Of a stretch of DNA of 64,000 bases, positions 44,240-53,558 are shown in pieces. The translations under genes were made by a program, and so were the position numbers. The DNA comes from Vreelandella sp042466685 (GTDB lineage: Bacteria > Pseudomonadota > Gammaproteobacteria > Pseudomonadales > Halomonadaceae). The notes under the pieces were generated by a model, which had not been told where the DNA came from, did no database searches, and saw nothing but the letters and a program-made list of their open reading frames with translations. The DNA is taken from assembly GCF_042466685.1 (NCBI RefSeq), contig NZ_CP170448.1, positions 3,968,001-4,032,000 on the forward strand, given 5' to 3'. How positions within the stretch are numbered: position 1 is the first letter of the stretch; the number at the start of each line of letters is the position of its first letter.

Positions 44240-45403
44240 ATGAACCCACTTTCCGTTACTGACGCCGTTCCCAATGACCTGGATAACGCGCTGCTGGTTG
44301 GCCGTGTATGGCTGGATAGCCCGCATGCTGGCCCCGCACTGGTTACCGTGCACGATGGCCAAGTCATCGACATCACCGAGTTTGGCCCGACCATGGCCGA
44401 CCTGCTTGAACGCGACGACCTTCTAGAGGTAGTCAAACGCGCTGAAGGTAAGCCGCTGGGCAGTTTGGAAACACTCTTGGCTAATTCCCAGGCGTCTCCG
44501 GCGCAAGCGCCCTACCTGCTCGCCCCTTGCGATGTGCAGGCGGTTAAAGCATGCGGCGTCACTTTTGCGGTCAGCCTGATGGAGCGCGTGATTGAGGAGC
44601 AAGCGGGTGGCGATCCCGCCCGTGCTGACGAGTTGCGTGACGACTTGCAGGCACTGATCGGCAGCGATCTTTCCAAGATTGCACCGGGTTCTGAAGAAGC
44701 GATGGCGCTTAAAAAAGCACTACAGGCCCGCGGCGGCTGGTCGCAATATATGGAAGTTGGTATCGGCCCCGACGCGGAGGTATTTACCAAAGCCCAGCCG
44801 CTCTCCTCGGTAGGTTTTGGAACCCCGGTGGGCTTACACCCGTCTTCGCAGTGGAATAACCCCGAGCCGGAAATTGTCCTGGCAGTCGATAGCCGTGGTC
44901 AGGTGCGTGGCGCGACCCTAGGTAACGACGTCAACCTGCGCGACGTTGAGGGGCGCAGCGCGCTGTTGCTCGGCAAGGCGAAAGACAACAACGCATCCTG
45001 CTCTATTGGCCCCTTCATTCGTCTCTTTGATGACCACTTCGATATCGACAGCGTGCGCAACTGTCAGGTATCGCTGCGTATAGAGGGTGAAGACGACGAC
45101 TTTCTGCTTCAGGGCGAGAGCGATATGCGCGAAATCAGCCGCGACCCGCTGGATCTGGTCAGCCAAACCATCGGCGACCACCACCAATACCCGGACGGCT
45201 TTATGCTGTTCCTCGGCACTATGTTCTCGCCGATTCAGGATCGCGACGGTAAAGGCCAAGGTTTCACTCATCATATGAATGACCGCGTCACTATCGCCAC
45301 CCCGGCCCTGGGCGCCCTGGTCAATAAGGTAAGCAGGAGCGATCAGTTGCCGCCCTGGACCTACGGTATTCGCGAGCTGATGCGCCACTTGGCACGCCGT
45401 TAA
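44240..45403 (+). CDS. xylX: 2-keto-3-deoxy-D-xylonate dehydratase (XylX, FAH superfamily)
   Basis: 387 residues matching Caulobacter XylX (about 385) end to end: ACGVTFAVSLMERVIEE, GGWSQYMEVGIGPDAEVF, WNNPEPEIVLAVDSRGQVRG, LGNDVNLRDVEGRSALLL, DNNASCSIGPFIRLFDD and QYPDGFMLFLGTMFSPIQDR. It converts 2-keto-3-deoxy-D-xylonate to 2-oxoglutarate semialdehyde, the step after XylD (30613). The product would go to the dehydrogenase at 13680. ACAGGAGG precedes the ATG. It lies next to fucD rather than xylD. Confidence 0.86.
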   Translation: MNPLSVTDAVPNDLDNALLVGRVWLDSPHAGPALVTVHDGQVIDITEFGPTMADLLERDDLLEVVKRAEGKPLGSLETLLANSQASPAQAPYLLAPCDVQAVKACGVTFAVSLMERVIEEQAGGDPARADELRDDLQALIGSDLSKIAPGSEEAMALKKALQARGGWSQYMEVGIGPDAEVFTKAQPLSSVGFGTPVGLHPSSQWNNPEPEIVLAVDSRGQVRGATLGNDVNLRDVEGRSALLLGKAKDNNASCSIGPFIRLFDDHFDIDSVRNCQVSLRIEGEDDDFLLQGESDMREISRDPLDLVSQTIGDHHQYPDGFMLFLGTMFSPIQDRDGKGQGFTHHMNDRVTIATPALGALVNKVSRSDQLPPWTYGIRELMRHLARR

Positions 45404-45455
45404 TACTCCTCTTATCAATCAATACGCCACCCGCCTCAACGCCAAGGAGAGCACA

Positions 45456-46757
45456 ATGACAACCATTACTCGCGTCGAGATTCAGGATATTCGTTTCCCT
45501 ACTTCGCGCTCGCTGGATGGCTCAGATGCCATGAACGCCGCGCCGGACTACTCCGCCGCCTACGTTATCCTGCACACCGATGACGGTAGCCCTGAGGGGC
45601 ACGGCCTGACCTTTACCATTGGTCGCGGCAACGAGATTGTCGTCACCGCCTTGCAGTCGCTGTCACCGCTGATTGAAGGGCGAACGCTTGCCTCAATTAC
45701 TGACAATATGGGTACCTTCTGGCGGGAAATTACCGGCGACAGCCAATTACGTTGGATTGGCCCGGATAAAGGCGCGATCCATCTAGCCACCGCCGCCATC
45801 GTCAATGCCGTGTGGGATATGTGGGCGAAAAAAGAGGGCAAACCGGTCTGGAAGCTGCTGGTGGATCTGACGCCCGAACAGCTGGTGCGCTGTCTCGACT
45901 TCCGCTTTGTCACCGATGCGTTAACGCCCGAAGAAGCGATCTGTTTGCTGCGTCGCCAATCCTCCGGCAAAGCAGCCCGGGAAACCGAAATGCGCCGCGA
46001 TGGCTACCCCGCCTACACCACCTCCGCAGGCTGGCTGGGCTACAGCGACGATAAAGTGCGCAGCCTGGCCCGGGAAGCGCTGGCGGAAGGCTGGACACAC
46101 TTTAAACAGAAAATTGGCGGTGATCTCGAAGAGGACGCCCGCCGCGCGGCGCTGCTCCGCGATGAGATCGGCTGGGACAATGTGCTAATGATGGACGCCA
46201 ACCAGGTATGGGAAGTCGACGAAACGGTCACCAAAATGCGCCGTCTGGCGGAATTCGATCCGCTATGGATCGAAGAACCCACCAGCCCTGACGATATTCT
46301 CGGCCACGCCGAGATACGTCATCGCGTCGCGCCTATCGGCGTTGCCACCGGCGAGCACTGCCATAACAAAGTGATGTTTAAGCAGTTCTTCCAGGCCGAT
46401 GCCATCGACTATTGTCAGCTCGATGCGGCACGCCTGGGTGGACTCAACGAAGTTATTTTAGTGGTGCTTATGGCCGCAAAATTCGGCGTACCGATCTGCC
46501 CTCACGGCGGTGGCGTTGGGCTTTGCGAATACACCCAGCATATCTCACTGTTCGACTACATCGCAGTATCCGGCAGCCTTGAGGGCCGTGTGCTTGAGTA
46601 TGTGGATCACCTTCACGAGCACTTTATCGACCCGGTGGTCATCAACCGTGGCCGCTATCAGGTGCCCGAGGCGCCGGGTTACAGCATTGCCATGCATACT
46701 GATTCCCAAGCAAAGCACCGCTTTCCGGAAGGTGCGGCCTGGCAGGAAGAGAGTTAA
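45456..46757 (+). CDS. L-fuconate dehydratase (enolase superfamily)
   Basis: 433 residues closely matching the Xanthomonas L-fuconate dehydratase: DIRFPTSRSLDGSDAMN, SQLRWIGPDKGAIHLA, CLDFRFVTDALTPEEA, YPAYTTSAGWLGYSDDKV. Catalytic features are the KQK motif (HFKQKIGG), the metal-ligand carboxylates in MMDANQ, WIEEPTSPDD and ATGEHCHN, whose His and Glu complete the site. It dehydrates L-fuconate to 2-keto-3-deoxy-L-fuconate, which the SDR and FAH enzymes at 34076-35701 would process. It ends overlapping the next gene by 1 bp. Confidence 0.87.
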   Translation: MTTITRVEIQDIRFPTSRSLDGSDAMNAAPDYSAAYVILHTDDGSPEGHGLTFTIGRGNEIVVTALQSLSPLIEGRTLASITDNMGTFWREITGDSQLRWIGPDKGAIHLATAAIVNAVWDMWAKKEGKPVWKLLVDLTPEQLVRCLDFRFVTDALTPEEAICLLRRQSSGKAARETEMRRDGYPAYTTSAGWLGYSDDKVRSLAREALAEGWTHFKQKIGGDLEEDARRAALLRDEIGWDNVLMMDANQVWEVDETVTKMRRLAEFDPLWIEEPTSPDDILGHAEIRHRVAPIGVATGEHCHNKVMFKQFFQADAIDYCQLDAARLGGLNEVILVVLMAAKFGVPICPHGGGVGLCEYTQHISLFDYIAVSGSLEGRVLEYVDHLHEHFIDPVVINRGRYQVPEAPGYSIAMHTDSQAKHRFPEGAAWQEES

Positions 46758-48184
46758 TGATCGACACCACCACCTTTTTAGATGAACTCACCAGCCTGCT
46801 CGGCGAACGCGGTCTGCTGCGCGAGCCGGAGGCCATGGCCCGCTACGTCAGCGACTGGGCGGGCGATACATTAGGCATGCCGCTGGCGGTGGCCCGCCCG
46901 GCCAGTACCTTGGACGTCGCCGAAGTCGTTAAGCGCTGCTATGAGCAAGGCGTCGCCATGACGCCCCAGGGTGGCCATAGCGGTTTGGTGGCAGGCGCTT
47001 TGCCCGCCGCAAACGGCCAGGAACTGGTGATCAGCTTGGAGCGCTTAAACAGCGTGCGCGCGATTGACCCGGTTAACTTCACCATCACGGTAGACGCGGG
47101 CTGTATTCTTGAGAACGTGAAGTTGGCGGCGTTTGATCATGACTGCGACTTTCCGCTCTCCCTAGGCGCCCAAGGCAGCTGTCAAATCGGCGGCAATATT
47201 GCCACCAACGCGGGAGGGCTTAACGTACTGCGCTACGGCATGATGCGCGAGCTGGTGCTGGGGCTTGAAGTGGTGCTGCCCGATGGGCGCGTCTGGGAGA
47301 GCCTGAACGCGTTGCATAAGGACAACCGCGGCTACGACCTTCAACAGCTGTTCCTAGGCAGCGAAGGCACCCTGGGTATCGTCACTGGCGCGGTACTCAA
47401 ACTCTCACCGCGCCCTACCCAGAACCGAACCGCACTGCTTGGCCTGCCTTCCGTTCAGGCGGTGATTGATCTTTACGGTTTGGCGCGCCGCGACTGCTGC
47501 GATCTGTTGACCGCTTTTGAGCTGATTCCCCGCCGCTGCATCGAGCTTGCTATTGAGGCCACACCTGAGCTGCGCGACCCGATGGAGAGCGCCTACCCCT
47601 GGTACGTGCTGATGGAAGTCGCGGCCACGGGGCCAGTAGATTTAGGCTCGATGTTGGAACAGCTGCTGGAAACCGGCATGGCGCGCGAGCTAGTACTGGA
47701 TGGCGCGCTGGCCTCCAGCAACACCCAGTCCGCCCAGCTGTGGCAGTTCCGCGAAAGTATGCTGGAAGGCCAGCGGCGACGCGGAGAGCATCTGCGTACC
47801 GATATCTCGGTGCCTATCTCGGCGATACCCGACTTCGTTACCCGTGCGAGCGAGGTCGTCATGGCCGCCTCCCCCGATTGCGAGATCATTGCCTACGGCC
47901 ATGTGGGCGACGGCAATCTGCACTTCAATATCCTGCCGCCCGTATCACTGGCGGACAGCGACAAGAGAGCGCATTTGCATGACCTGGAGGAGCGGCTATT
48001 TGACGTGCTTGACGACTTCTGCGGCAGCATCAGCGCCGAGCACGGCATTGGCCGCACCAAGCAAGCGCCTTACTTAGCGCGGCTATCGCCACTTGAGCGG
48101 GAGTTGATCAGCGGTGTTAAAGCGTTATTTGACCCTAAAGGGCTGATGAACCCAGGGAGGGTTTTGCCTGCAGAGGAGCAATAA
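46757..48184 (+). CDS. FAD-linked 2-hydroxyacid oxidase/dehydrogenase (GlcD/D2HGDH type)
   Basis: 475 residues of the vanillyl-alcohol-oxidase/FAD_binding_4 family. N-terminal FAD part with TPQGGHSGLVAGA and GSCQIGGNIATNAGGLNVLRYG, a substrate domain, and the C-terminal YGHVGDGNLHFNI and SAEHGIGRTK motifs with flavin- and substrate-site histidines. These enzymes oxidise D-lactate, glycolate or D-2-hydroxyglutarate, passing electrons to a quinone or flavoprotein. D-2-hydroxyglutarate, a side product of 2-oxoglutarate-forming routes, or lactate are sensible substrates here. Third gene of the xylX operon. Confidence 0.8.
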   Translation: MIDTTTFLDELTSLLGERGLLREPEAMARYVSDWAGDTLGMPLAVARPASTLDVAEVVKRCYEQGVAMTPQGGHSGLVAGALPAANGQELVISLERLNSVRAIDPVNFTITVDAGCILENVKLAAFDHDCDFPLSLGAQGSCQIGGNIATNAGGLNVLRYGMMRELVLGLEVVLPDGRVWESLNALHKDNRGYDLQQLFLGSEGTLGIVTGAVLKLSPRPTQNRTALLGLPSVQAVIDLYGLARRDCCDLLTAFELIPRRCIELAIEATPELRDPMESAYPWYVLMEVAATGPVDLGSMLEQLLETGMARELVLDGALASSNTQSAQLWQFRESMLEGQRRRGEHLRTDISVPISAIPDFVTRASEVVMAASPDCEIIAYGHVGDGNLHFNILPPVSLADSDKRAHLHDLEERLFDVLDDFCGSISAEHGIGRTKQAPYLARLSPLERELISGVKALFDPKGLMNPGRVLPAEEQ

Positions 48185-48206
48185 CAACGCCCACTTTCCC
48201 CGCGGA

Positions 48207-48224
48207 AAAGCCCCTCGGGGCTTT
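48207..48224. terminator. Bidirectional terminator between the FAD oxidase and dctM
   Basis: AAAGCCCC-TC-GGGGCTTT is a perfect 8-bp stem in the convergent gap. On the minus strand it runs on as TTTTCC, on the plus strand as TTTC. It probably serves both operons. Confidence 0.7.
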
Positions 48225-48242
48225 CTACCAGTTACGCCTTAA

Positions 48243-49538
48243 TCAATACCCCATGATACCCGGCAACCAGGTCGCCAATCCCGGCACAGCGATTAGTAAC
48301 AAAATGGTGGCAATAATCGGCAGTAAGAACGGCATGATCGCCGTAACGACCTGACCGTAGCGCAACCGGGTAATGCCCACCATTAAAAACAGCACGGTGC
48401 CGAAGGGCGGCGTAATCACCCCCACCGAGAGTGTAATCACCATCACGATACCAAAGTGAACGGGGTCTAACCCGGCACTGAGTGCTGCGGGCACCACAAT
48501 CGGGGTGAAAATCAGGATGCTTTCGATCACCGACATAAAGCAGCCGATCAGCAGAAAGAACAGCGCGAAGCAGAGCAGCAGGGCAAACGTTGGCATATCG
48601 ATGCTGGCGACTTGGCCTGCCAAGGCTTGAGGAATTCCCATACGCACCAGTATCCAGCCATAAAAGCTGGAAACCGCAATAATCAGCAGGATCACCGCGC
48701 TAAACATCAGGGTGCGACGGAAGGCACTGTAGAGATCTCGCCAGTTCAAATCCCGATAGATCAAACCACCCAGAATAACCGCGTAAAGCGACGCAATCGC
48801 ACCGGCTTCCGTCGGCGTGAAAAAGCCGCCCCAAATGCCACCGACAATAATCGCCGGCATCATCAACGGCAGAATGGCACGCTTACCAGTGCGGGCCACT
48901 TCACAGGCATCAAAGGGGGTTGGCTTTGGCATTACCACCTTGCCAGTGGCACCGAGCAGCACGGTCATGCCCATTAGCAGCAGCGCCATCAAAACACCCG
49001 GCAGCAGCCCCGCCATAAACAGCCCGCCAATACTTACATTGGCCAGCCAGCCATAGACGACTAGTGCGATGCTGGGCGGCAGAATCGGCCCGATAACGCT
49101 GGAGGCGGCGGTAATGCCGGTAGAGTAATCCAGTGCATAGCCACGCTCTTTCATGGCCTTGATTTCGATGCTACCCAGCCCGGCAGCGTCGGCCACGGCA
49201 GTGCCTGACATGGTGGCAAAGATAGAGCTGGCGACCACGTTAGCGTGGCCCAGGCCCCCCTTGGTAAAGCCCACCAAGGCGGTGGCAAAGTCAAAGATCC
49301 GCGTAGTGGTGGAGCCGATATTCATAATATTGGCGGCCAGAATAAACAGCGGAATCGCCAGCAGCGTAAAATTATTGAGCGTTTGCACCATACGTAGCGG
49401 CAAAAGCTCGACAGGCAAACCGCCAGTCCCGGTAAATACCAAGGCGATAAACGAGGTGACGCCAATAGCGACGACCACCGGCAAGCCAATCGCCATTAGC
49501 ACTAAGAGGCCACCGACAAAAATCAGAAGTTCGGTCAT
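48243..49538 (-). CDS. dctM: TRAP transporter large permease (DctM family)
   Basis: 431 residues, about twelve membrane segments with LAIPLFILAANIMNIG, TMSGTAVADAAGLGSIEIKAM, GPILPPSIALVVYGWLANVS and LSVGVITPPFGTVLFLMVG. The start overlaps the dctQ stop by 4 bp. It completes the third full TRAP set of the window; neighbouring catabolic genes are a CoA-transferase and HMG-CoA lyase. Confidence 0.88.
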   Translation of the reverse strand: MTELLIFVGGLLVLMAIGLPVVVAIGVTSFIALVFTGTGGLPVELLPLRMVQTLNNFTLLAIPLFILAANIMNIGSTTTRIFDFATALVGFTKGGLGHANVVASSIFATMSGTAVADAAGLGSIEIKAMKERGYALDYSTGITAASSVIGPILPPSIALVVYGWLANVSIGGLFMAGLLPGVLMALLLMGMTVLLGATGKVVMPKPTPFDACEVARTGKRAILPLMMPAIIVGGIWGGFFTPTEAGAIASLYAVILGGLIYRDLNWRDLYSAFRRTLMFSAVILLIIAVSSFYGWILVRMGIPQALAGQVASIDMPTFALLLCFALFFLLIGCFMSVIESILIFTPIVVPAALSAGLDPVHFGIVMVITLSVGVITPPFGTVLFLMVGITRLRYGQVVTAIMPFLLPIIATILLLIAVPGLATWLPGIMGY

Positions 49539-50077
49539 GGCTGAGAGGCCTCCTCTTTATGGGGTGCGTCCAACCACGCTACTGGGCCACGCAAGCATTG
49601 CCACAGAGCAATCAGCGCCATGCCCGCAAAGCTGAAGAAAACACCGTAGTAGAGGTAACTAAAACTGATGCTTAACGAGACCGTTTTATTATTGGCACTC
49701 ATATCTGACATGATCCACGAGCCCCAGGCAGCGAGCAGAAGAAAACCGCAAGAAATCAGCGCAGCGAGCCGATATTGGATATTTTTACCCAGCCCTGAGA
49801 GCTTGTGGCTAAACAGGTCTACCACCAGATGCTCGCTGCGCACCCACGCCGATAATGAGCCAAAACCAATTGCGTAAATCGCCAGCATTGACGACACTTC
49901 TTCAGTCCAGGGCATACCTAGCCCCAGTAGGTCACGGGCAATCACGGCCGCTACGATCAACAGCAGAATAGCCGCTATAAGCGCCACGCCCACCCCGTCG
50001 CAAAGACGAGTAACGCCGCGCAGCGTATAGAAAGCAATTCGATCCAGACCCTTATCGGGCGCTACCGCGTCTTCCAC
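49535..50077 (-). CDS. dctQ: TRAP transporter small permease (DctQ family)
   Basis: 180 residues, four hydrophobic segments, with LGMPWTEEVSSMLAIYAIGFGSLSAW as the conserved DctQ central region. It starts with GTG, supported by AAGGAG 7 nt upstream. It overlaps dctM by 4 bp. Confidence 0.82.
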   Translation of the reverse strand: MEDAVAPDKGLDRIAFYTLRGVTRLCDGVGVALIAAILLLIVAAVIARDLLGLGMPWTEEVSSMLAIYAIGFGSLSAWVRSEHLVVDLFSHKLSGLGKNIQYRLAALISCGFLLLAAWGSWIMSDMSANNKTVSLSISFSYLYYGVFFSFAGMALIALWQCLRGPVAWLDAPHKEEASQP

Positions 50078-50140
50078 AGGAAAACTCCTTAGCTAACGTC
50101 TTTTTGGTCGTCTATGAGGACTTATTTGACTTGTAAAACA

Positions 50141-50163
50141 ACGACGGCCCAATGGGCCGCCGT
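50141..50163 (-). other. Intercistronic hairpin between dctP and dctQ
   Basis: CGGCCC-AAT-GGGCCG, extended by ACG/CGT across one mismatch. It lies 20 nt after the binding-protein stop. It is the third TRAP operon in the window with a hairpin at this exact position. Confidence 0.6.
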
Positions 50164-50182
50164 GATTTCTGTCCAGCGCGTG

Positions 50183-51163
50183 TTACTCGCTGTCGTTACC
50201 CAGCGCGTCTTCACGTACACCGTCGGCCATGTCAGCCATGACACGATCGATGGCCGGTAACGCCGCTTCGCGGAAAGGCGTCACATCCGGCTCAATGACG
50301 GTCATCCCTTCATCCTGAAGTGCTTCTAGATAGAACTCGTCAAGTTCACGCTCTTGCTCTGAACCGTATTGACGAGCTATGTCGATCGCCTCTTCAATCA
50401 ATGCCTGATCATCAGCTTCTAAGCCATCCCACCAGCGCGAACTGGCCACCCAGCTCCACGGAAACTGTACGTGGCTGGTCATAATCAGGTAGTCCTGTAC
50501 TTCCCATAGGCGACGGGTGTAGGGGGAGGAGAGCGAGTTCTCATGGCCATCTACCTGACCGGTCTGCATGGCGAGATAAATCTCTGGCGCAGGCACGTTC
50601 ACTACCTGAGCGCCGATCTCTTCCCACACTTCCAGCCATACCGGCAGCGAAGGCAGGCGCAGGCGAAAACCTTCCAGATCCTCCGGTGTGTGAATCTCCT
50701 TATTCGCCGTCATATGGCGGGGGCCACGGTGCTGCAAACCAAAATATTTCAGGCCGCCCTGGCTTTCTGCTTTCTCCACCAGCGCTTGGCCGGAAGGGCT
50801 CTCCATATAGGCGTCTACTTCATCCCAGGTGGTGAACACAAAGGGAACCGTAATGGCGTCGTATTCAGGCGCGTACTGCTGGCGCCAGTTACCACCGGTA
50901 ATGGAGAGCTGGGTTTGGCCCAGGTTCAACAGTTCCAACACGGCGTTCTCACCGCCCAGAGAACCGGCTAAAAAAGGACGCACTTCAAAGCGGCCTGGTG
51001 CCTGCTCCTCTAAATATTCAGCAAAGCGTTCAACGGCGGCGCTTTCCGAACCGCCTTCGCTCATAGTGTTGTTGACTTGAATTTCGATGGGGTTAGCCAA
51101 GACGAACGGCGCCGTCGTTAGCATGCCTAGGGTCGCCAGCGTGGCAAGTAGTTGTTTCCGCAT
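50183..51163 (-). CDS. dctP: TRAP transporter solute-binding protein (DctP family)
   Basis: 326 residues from the ATG at 51163, which begins a normal signal peptide (MRKQLLATLATLGMLTTAPF, cut near VLANPIEIQ). A longer frame up to 51301 would run into the LysR gene and lacks a signal sequence. LEGFRLRLPSLPVWLE holds the likely carboxylate-binding Arg and AMQTGQVDGHENSLSSP is typical. Context suggests a branched diacid such as 3-hydroxy-3-methylglutarate or a relative. Confidence 0.83.
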   Translation of the reverse strand: MRKQLLATLATLGMLTTAPFVLANPIEIQVNNTMSEGGSESAAVERFAEYLEEQAPGRFEVRPFLAGSLGGENAVLELLNLGQTQLSITGGNWRQQYAPEYDAITVPFVFTTWDEVDAYMESPSGQALVEKAESQGGLKYFGLQHRGPRHMTANKEIHTPEDLEGFRLRLPSLPVWLEVWEEIGAQVVNVPAPEIYLAMQTGQVDGHENSLSSPYTRRLWEVQDYLIMTSHVQFPWSWVASSRWWDGLEADDQALIEEAIDIARQYGSEQERELDEFYLEALQDEGMTVIEPDVTPFREAALPAIDRVMADMADGVREDALGNDSE

Positions 51164-51284
51164 GGGAGGACTCTCTACGGTTGTCGTTATTGGGTGTGAT
51201 GCTGGTTTGATCTTGAAACAAGCTGCCCAGTGTCTCAAATCGACGTTCGAGAAGGCTGGCTTCGTCAAATACGATGGCTTGGCT

Positions 51285-52193
51285 TTAGAGTATGCTCCCA
51301 TTCCGACGATGTTGAGTGAGGTGGTCGACTAAATGCCGAGCTGTAACCGGAAGCGTGGCGTAACGGCGCATGCCAATGACCAACTCCCGCTGAGCCCATG
51401 GGTCGCTGAGCGGAATGCTTTTGAGCTGCAAATCCCCCAGATCACGGTAGATGGTCTGCTCGGGAAGTACCCCCACGCCCATGCCATGGTGAATCATGCG
51501 GCAAATAGCGTCGAAGCTGCGTACCTGAATGCGCATATGCAGCGCTTTGCCGGCCAGGTTGGCCTGTTCATTCAATAGCGATTGCAGCGAAGCGTCCTGC
51601 TGTAAGCCAATAAAATCAAACGCCAGCGCTTCGTTAAAGGCGATGCTTTCACGCTCAGCCAAAGGATGATCAATGGGCGTCATGAGGACTAACCGATCAT
51701 GCCGATAGGAGAGCTGCTGCAGGTCGGGAGCCGCCACATGCCCGGCGAAAATACCAATGTCGGTTAGCCCATCGCGAACCGCGGCAATGATTTCACTGCT
51801 AACCCGCTCCTGTAGATCAATTTTAATTTCCGGATAGAGGCGTGAAAAAGCGCTGAGATCCTGAGGTAGAAAGGCAATAATTGCCGAGGTATTGGAGTGA
51901 ATGCGCACATGGCCGCGCACGCCCTCACCATATTCGCTAAGCTCTGCGTTAAGACGTTCAATGTTATCCATAATACGCCGAGCATGATGCAGAAATGCTT
52001 GGCCTGCGGGGGTCAACTCCACGCCTCGAGGGCGACGATAGAGCAGCGTTGTACCCACCAGCGCTTCCAGGTCGCTAATACGTTTGCTCACCGCGGCAAG
52101 CGCCAAATGTTCGCGCTCGGCAGCCGCCGTCAGACGCCCCTCATCCGCCACGGAGATAAACAGTTTAAGGGTGACGAAATCGAAGCGGCGCAT
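51285..52193 (-). CDS. LysR family transcriptional regulator
   Basis: 302 residues. Winged helix at about 1-62 (FVTLKLFISVADEGRLTAAAER with AAVSKRISDLEALVG), followed by the LysR effector domain. It is divergent from the CoA-transferase/HMG-CoA lyase genes and precedes the TRAP operon on its own strand, so it probably controls both, with the imported acid or its CoA precursor as inducer (inference). AAAGGAG supports the start. Confidence 0.85.
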   Translation of the reverse strand: MRRFDFVTLKLFISVADEGRLTAAAEREHLALAAVSKRISDLEALVGTTLLYRRPRGVELTPAGQAFLHHARRIMDNIERLNAELSEYGEGVRGHVRIHSNTSAIIAFLPQDLSAFSRLYPEIKIDLQERVSSEIIAAVRDGLTDIGIFAGHVAAPDLQQLSYRHDRLVLMTPIDHPLAERESIAFNEALAFDFIGLQQDASLQSLLNEQANLAGKALHMRIQVRSFDAICRMIHHGMGVGVLPEQTIYRDLGDLQLKSIPLSDPWAQRELVIGMRRYATLPVTARHLVDHLTQHRRNGSIL

Positions 52194-52342
52194 GTAACGG
52201 ACTCCTTTAAAGCAGGCTCACTATGGTAGCCCACACCTTCGCCAGCCACGAACCCTTTGTTACCCATTGCCTAATTGTCCCCTCTAGTAAGCTCAAGCAT
52301 GCTGGCAACATAGTGATAATCCAATGATAAGAGAGAGCCTTA

Positions 52343-53548
52343 ATGAATGCTTCCGAAGCGCGCCAGCTTCCGCTAAAGGGCTTAAAAGTTCTAGAGCTTG
52401 GCCAACTGATTGCGGGGCCATTCGCCACCAAGCTGCTGGGCGAATTCGGTGCCGACGTGATTAAAATTGAGCCGCCAGGCACCGGCGACCCACTTCGCAA
52501 ATGGCGAATGATAGAGGATGGCACCTCGCTGTGGTGGCATGTGCAAACCCGCAACAAGCGCTCTGTGGCGCTGGATTTACGTAGCGAAGAGGGCCAAGAC
52601 CTGGTGCGCAAGCTCGCCGCCGAGGCCGACGTGGTGGTGGAGAACTTCCGCCCCGGTACGCTGGATGACTGGGGGCTTGGCTGGGAAGCGCTCTCCACAC
52701 TCAATCCACGACTGATCATGGTGCATATTTCCGGCTACGGGCAAACCGGGCCTTACCGCGACAAGCCCGGCTTTGGGGTGATTGGCGAAGCCATGGGAGG
52801 GCTGCGTTACCTCACCGGCCAGCCGGGAGAGCCTTCGGTACGCGTGGGGGTGAGCATCGGCGACTCGCTTTCCGCACTTTACGCCGTCATCGGTACACTA
52901 CTCGCTCTTCAGGAGCGCAACCGCAGCGGCCTGGGCCAAGAGATCGACGTGGCGCTGTATGAGTCGGTATTTGCCATGATGGAGAGCCTGCTGCCGGAGT
53001 TCGATGCCAGCGGCCAGGTGCGCGAACCCAGCGGCAGCGCCCTGCCCGGCATTACCCCTTCCAACGCCTATCGCTGCCAGGATGGCGATTACGTGCTAAT
53101 TGCCGGTAACGGCGACAGCATCTTCAAGCGCTTAATGGGCGTGATTGGTCGTGATGATCTCGCCAACGACCCGGCACTGGCTCACAACGATGGGCGCAGC
53201 CAGCAAGCAGAGATGATTGATGCGGCGATTCAGGCCTGGACGGAAGATCGCCCTAGGGATGCCATTCTGCAGGCCCTGGATGAAGCCCGCGTTCCTGCAG
53301 GCTATCCCTACACTGCAGAAGATATCGCCCATGACCCCCACTACTTAGCCCGCGAGATGATCCAAACCTTTACCCGCCCCAACGGCAAACCGCTCAAAGT
53401 CCCCGGCGTGCTGCCTAAGCTTAGCGCTACCCCCGGGCGACTTGGCGACGGCGGCCCGGCGCTTGGCCAGCATACCGACGATGTGTTGGACGAGCTGGGC
53501 ATTGACCACGAAACTCGCGCCAAACTACGCCAAGCGGGCATTATTTAG
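52343..53548 (+). CDS. CaiB/BaiF family CoA-transferase (SUGCT-like)
   Basis: 401 residues of class III CoA-transferases. LEGQLIAGPF-like N-terminus (VLELGQLIAGPFATKLLGEFGADVIKIEPP, in two overlapping motifs), catalytic Asp expected in the LYESVF-preceding EIDVALYES region, and VGVSIGDSLSALYAVIG. It moves CoA from a donor such as succinyl-CoA to a carboxylic acid. The human relative SUGCT uses glutarate, itaconate and 3-hydroxy-3-methylglutarate. The next gene encodes an HMG-CoA lyase, so HMG or a citramalate-like acid is a reasonable acceptor. Confidence 0.8.
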   Translation: MNASEARQLPLKGLKVLELGQLIAGPFATKLLGEFGADVIKIEPPGTGDPLRKWRMIEDGTSLWWHVQTRNKRSVALDLRSEEGQDLVRKLAAEADVVVENFRPGTLDDWGLGWEALSTLNPRLIMVHISGYGQTGPYRDKPGFGVIGEAMGGLRYLTGQPGEPSVRVGVSIGDSLSALYAVIGTLLALQERNRSGLGQEIDVALYESVFAMMESLLPEFDASGQVREPSGSALPGITPSNAYRCQDGDYVLIAGNGDSIFKRLMGVIGRDDLANDPALAHNDGRSQQAEMIDAAIQAWTEDRPRDAILQALDEARVPAGYPYTAEDIAHDPHYLAREMIQTFTRPNGKPLKVPGVLPKLSATPGRLGDGGPALGQHTDDVLDELGIDHETRAKLRQAGII

Positions 53549-53558
53549 GGAGTTAGTT

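Noticed and set aside
51164..51301. 46-residue N-terminal extension of the 50183 binding protein
   Set aside because: It would overlap the LysR gene and bury the signal peptide; the ATG at 51163 begins a normal signal sequence.
53442..53558. Upstream start for HMG-CoA lyase within the CoA-transferase gene
   Set aside because: The ATG at 53559 has AGGGAG before it and gives the usual N-terminus preceding the RDGLQIE motif.
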